The notes under the pieces: model-generated
Database searches by the model: none
Seen by the model: only the letters and a program-made list of their open reading frames with translations
Told to the model about the DNA's origin: nothing
Made by a program: the position numbers and the translations under genes
DNA from: Oscillospiraceae bacterium
GTDB taxonomy: Bacteria; Bacillota; Clostridia; Oscillospirales; Oscillospiraceae
DNA: 5,804 nucleotides
NCBI GenBank assembly: GCA_009786775.1
Contig: WQRL01000131.1
Coordinates: 1 to 5,804, forward strand
Reading direction: 5' to 3'
In this document: piece by piece, positions 4,616-5,804 of the stretch
How the letters are laid out: each line of letters starts with the position of its first letter
How positions within the stretch are numbered: the stretch's first letter is position 1

Positions 4616-5804
4616 CTAAACAGTTGCATCAGTGTGAATGGAAATTGCAACATTGTCCCAGGCGAGCTCCCCGCTTCTTGATACAATGGTAATTTGTATC
4701 GGGCGGGCCTCGTCTGATATTGTTTTGCGCACTTTTTCCGTGCAACGGAGAGTGCAGTCGGTCTTGTAGCCGCTATACTGCTTCTTTACGACACCGAGGC
4801 ATTGGGCAATGTCAGTTGAGGTCTGGGCACCGGCAGAGGGATAATTCATAAAGACGGCAAACTCCAGATATTCGCCGCTATCCACAGTCCGTATCCCGTC
4901 AAACCTTATGCTTGCTGTTGACGCCCGCTCTTTTTCAAATCCCGCCGGCAGCATCTGCGCTTTAAGCGTGGCGCAGGCGGATTTCGTTTGACCTCTCTCA
5001 AATAGAAGGTTAAATACATTGAAGCTCTGCTCTCCGCAGATGTCTTTTTGCATTTGATCTTTTACTGTGTCAATGTCATAGCCCCTGCCGAGCAGAAACA
5101 TCATTTTAACTAGGGCTGCTTCGGGAGTCATGTCCACTCCGCTTATAACACCGAGGCGAAGAAGCCCCAGGCTTGCATCATACATGCCCATTTCGACTTG
5201 GCCATGTATGCACTGGGTTATGTTGACGACGGCGAGATTATTGCCTGTTATGGCATTTTCAATTTCCCGCAAAAAAGAAGTGTCAGTGGGGGTGTTGCCT
5301 GTGCCATATGTGCGCAGGACAACACCCTTTAGCTCTTTAATAGAAAACACGCTCCGGAGCATGTTGGGGCTGATGCCGGGGAAAATATCCAGCATCATTA
5401 CATTTTCGGTAAGGGATTCATTTATGAAAAATCCTTCGGTGGGCAGCTTGCGGACTAGATTTTTGTCCACTGTGATATGCTCGCCTATTTTGGCCAGGGG
5501 GCGGAAGTTGGGGGAGTCAAAGCCCGCAAAGCCGGTGGAACTGACCTTGCGGGAGCGGTTGCCCCGCAGAAGCACGTTGTCAAACAAAATACACACCTCA
5601 GGAACAGTGGGTACTCCGTCTGAGGCGGCAAAAATAAGTGCTGTTACCATGTTCTGGGCAGCATCCGTGCGTGAGCGCGCAAGAGGGAGCTGAGAGCCTG
5701 TGAGAATTACGGGCTTGCCGAGGTTTTCAAGAAGAAAAGACAGGGCTGTCGCCGTATAAGACATGGTGTCCGTGCCGTGCAAAATGACAAAGCCGTCATA
5801 AGAG
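4616..5804 (-). CDS. ansA: Type I L-asparaginase (AnsA) with extra C-terminal domain (5' partial)
   Basis: Hydrolyses L-asparagine to aspartate and ammonia, probably in the cytoplasm. The frame is open to the right window edge (SYDGFVIL then HGTDTM), so an estimated 80 N-terminal residues, including the first catalytic Thr motif, are missing. Numbering runs from the TTG at 5782. The Thr4-Asp5 pair lies in HGTDTM. It is followed by ALSFLLENLGKPVILTGSQ, Arg38/Asp40 in the RTD motif, LLRGNRSRK with the likely catalytic Lys79, SPNFRPL, TYGTGNTP and VNITQC. The order and spacing follow E. coli AnsA closely. AnsA normally ends near the point matching residue 251 (KDICGEQ). This protein goes on for about 135 residues (254-388), with β-strand-like segments, several Cys and no family I recognise. 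The whole protein would be about 480 residues against about 338 for E. coli AnsA. Type I or II localisation cannot be checked because the N-terminus is missing, but motifs fit type I. It is convergent with the rhodanese-TtcA gene. Confidence 0.9.
   Translation of the reverse strand, partial: SYDGFVILHGTDTMSYTATALSFLLENLGKPVILTGSQLPLARSRTDAAQNMVTALIFAASDGVPTVPEVCILFDNVLLRGNRSRKVSSTGFAGFDSPNFRPLAKIGEHITVDKNLVRKLPTEGFFINESLTENVMMLDIFPGISPNMLRSVFSIKELKGVVLRTYGTGNTPTDTSFLREIENAITGNNLAVVNITQCIHGQVEMGMYDASLGLLRLGVISGVDMTPEAALVKMMFLLGRGYDIDTVKDQMQKDICGEQSFNVFNLLFERGQTKSACATLKAQMLPAGFEKERASTASIRFDGIRTVDSGEYLEFAVFMNYPSAGAQTSTDIAQCLGVVKKQYSGYKTDCTLRCTEKVRKTISDEARPIQITIVSRSGELAWDNVAISIHTDATV

Noticed and set aside
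5130..5693. Open frame on the plus strand opposite the asparaginase gene
   Set aside because: The minus strand encodes a clear, conserved AnsA; this frame has no recognisable domains and is a shadow.

Overview
The window looks like chromosomal DNA from a low-to-moderate GC Gram-positive bacterium of the class Clostridia. The evidence is a SipW/ER-type signal peptidase, a DUF5305-like membrane protein, a lipoprotein with an acidic linker, GTG/TTG starts with AGGAGG-type ribosome sites, and a near-consensus sigma-A promoter. The taxon is inferred from gene style; there is no rRNA or other marker.

Layout. Positions 1-936 (+) hold the C-terminal part of a polytopic membrane signal peptidase of the Ser-His-Asp type, cut by the left window edge. 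After a 180-bp gap containing a long imperfect palindrome (971-1062), 1118-2227 (+) encodes a two-pass membrane protein resembling DUF5305, a usual partner of SipW-type peptidases. Together they look like the end of a secretion or surface-protein processing cluster whose substrates would lie upstream. The 389-bp gap 2228-2616 holds a second, larger palindrome (about 2315-2478) and a strong promoter (2548-2577). This promoter drives a secreted lipoprotein of unknown function (2617-3393, +). Two small hairpins (3403-3447) separate it from a rhodanese-TtcA fusion gene (3468-4568, +), probably a tRNA C32 thiolation enzyme with its own sulfur-relay domain. Convergent to it, 4616-5804 (-) encodes a type I L-asparaginase (AnsA) with its N-terminus beyond the right edge and an extra C-terminal domain of about 135 residues.

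The genes do not form one pathway: there is a secretion pair, a lipoprotein, a tRNA modification enzyme and an amino-acid hydrolase. The most notable non-coding signal is that the two palindromes flanking the DUF5305-like gene share a sequence core at the same place in their structure. They are therefore probably two diverged copies of one interspersed palindromic repeat family. I see no phage, CRISPR, transposase or defence genes, and nothing that clearly amounts to a new multi-gene system.
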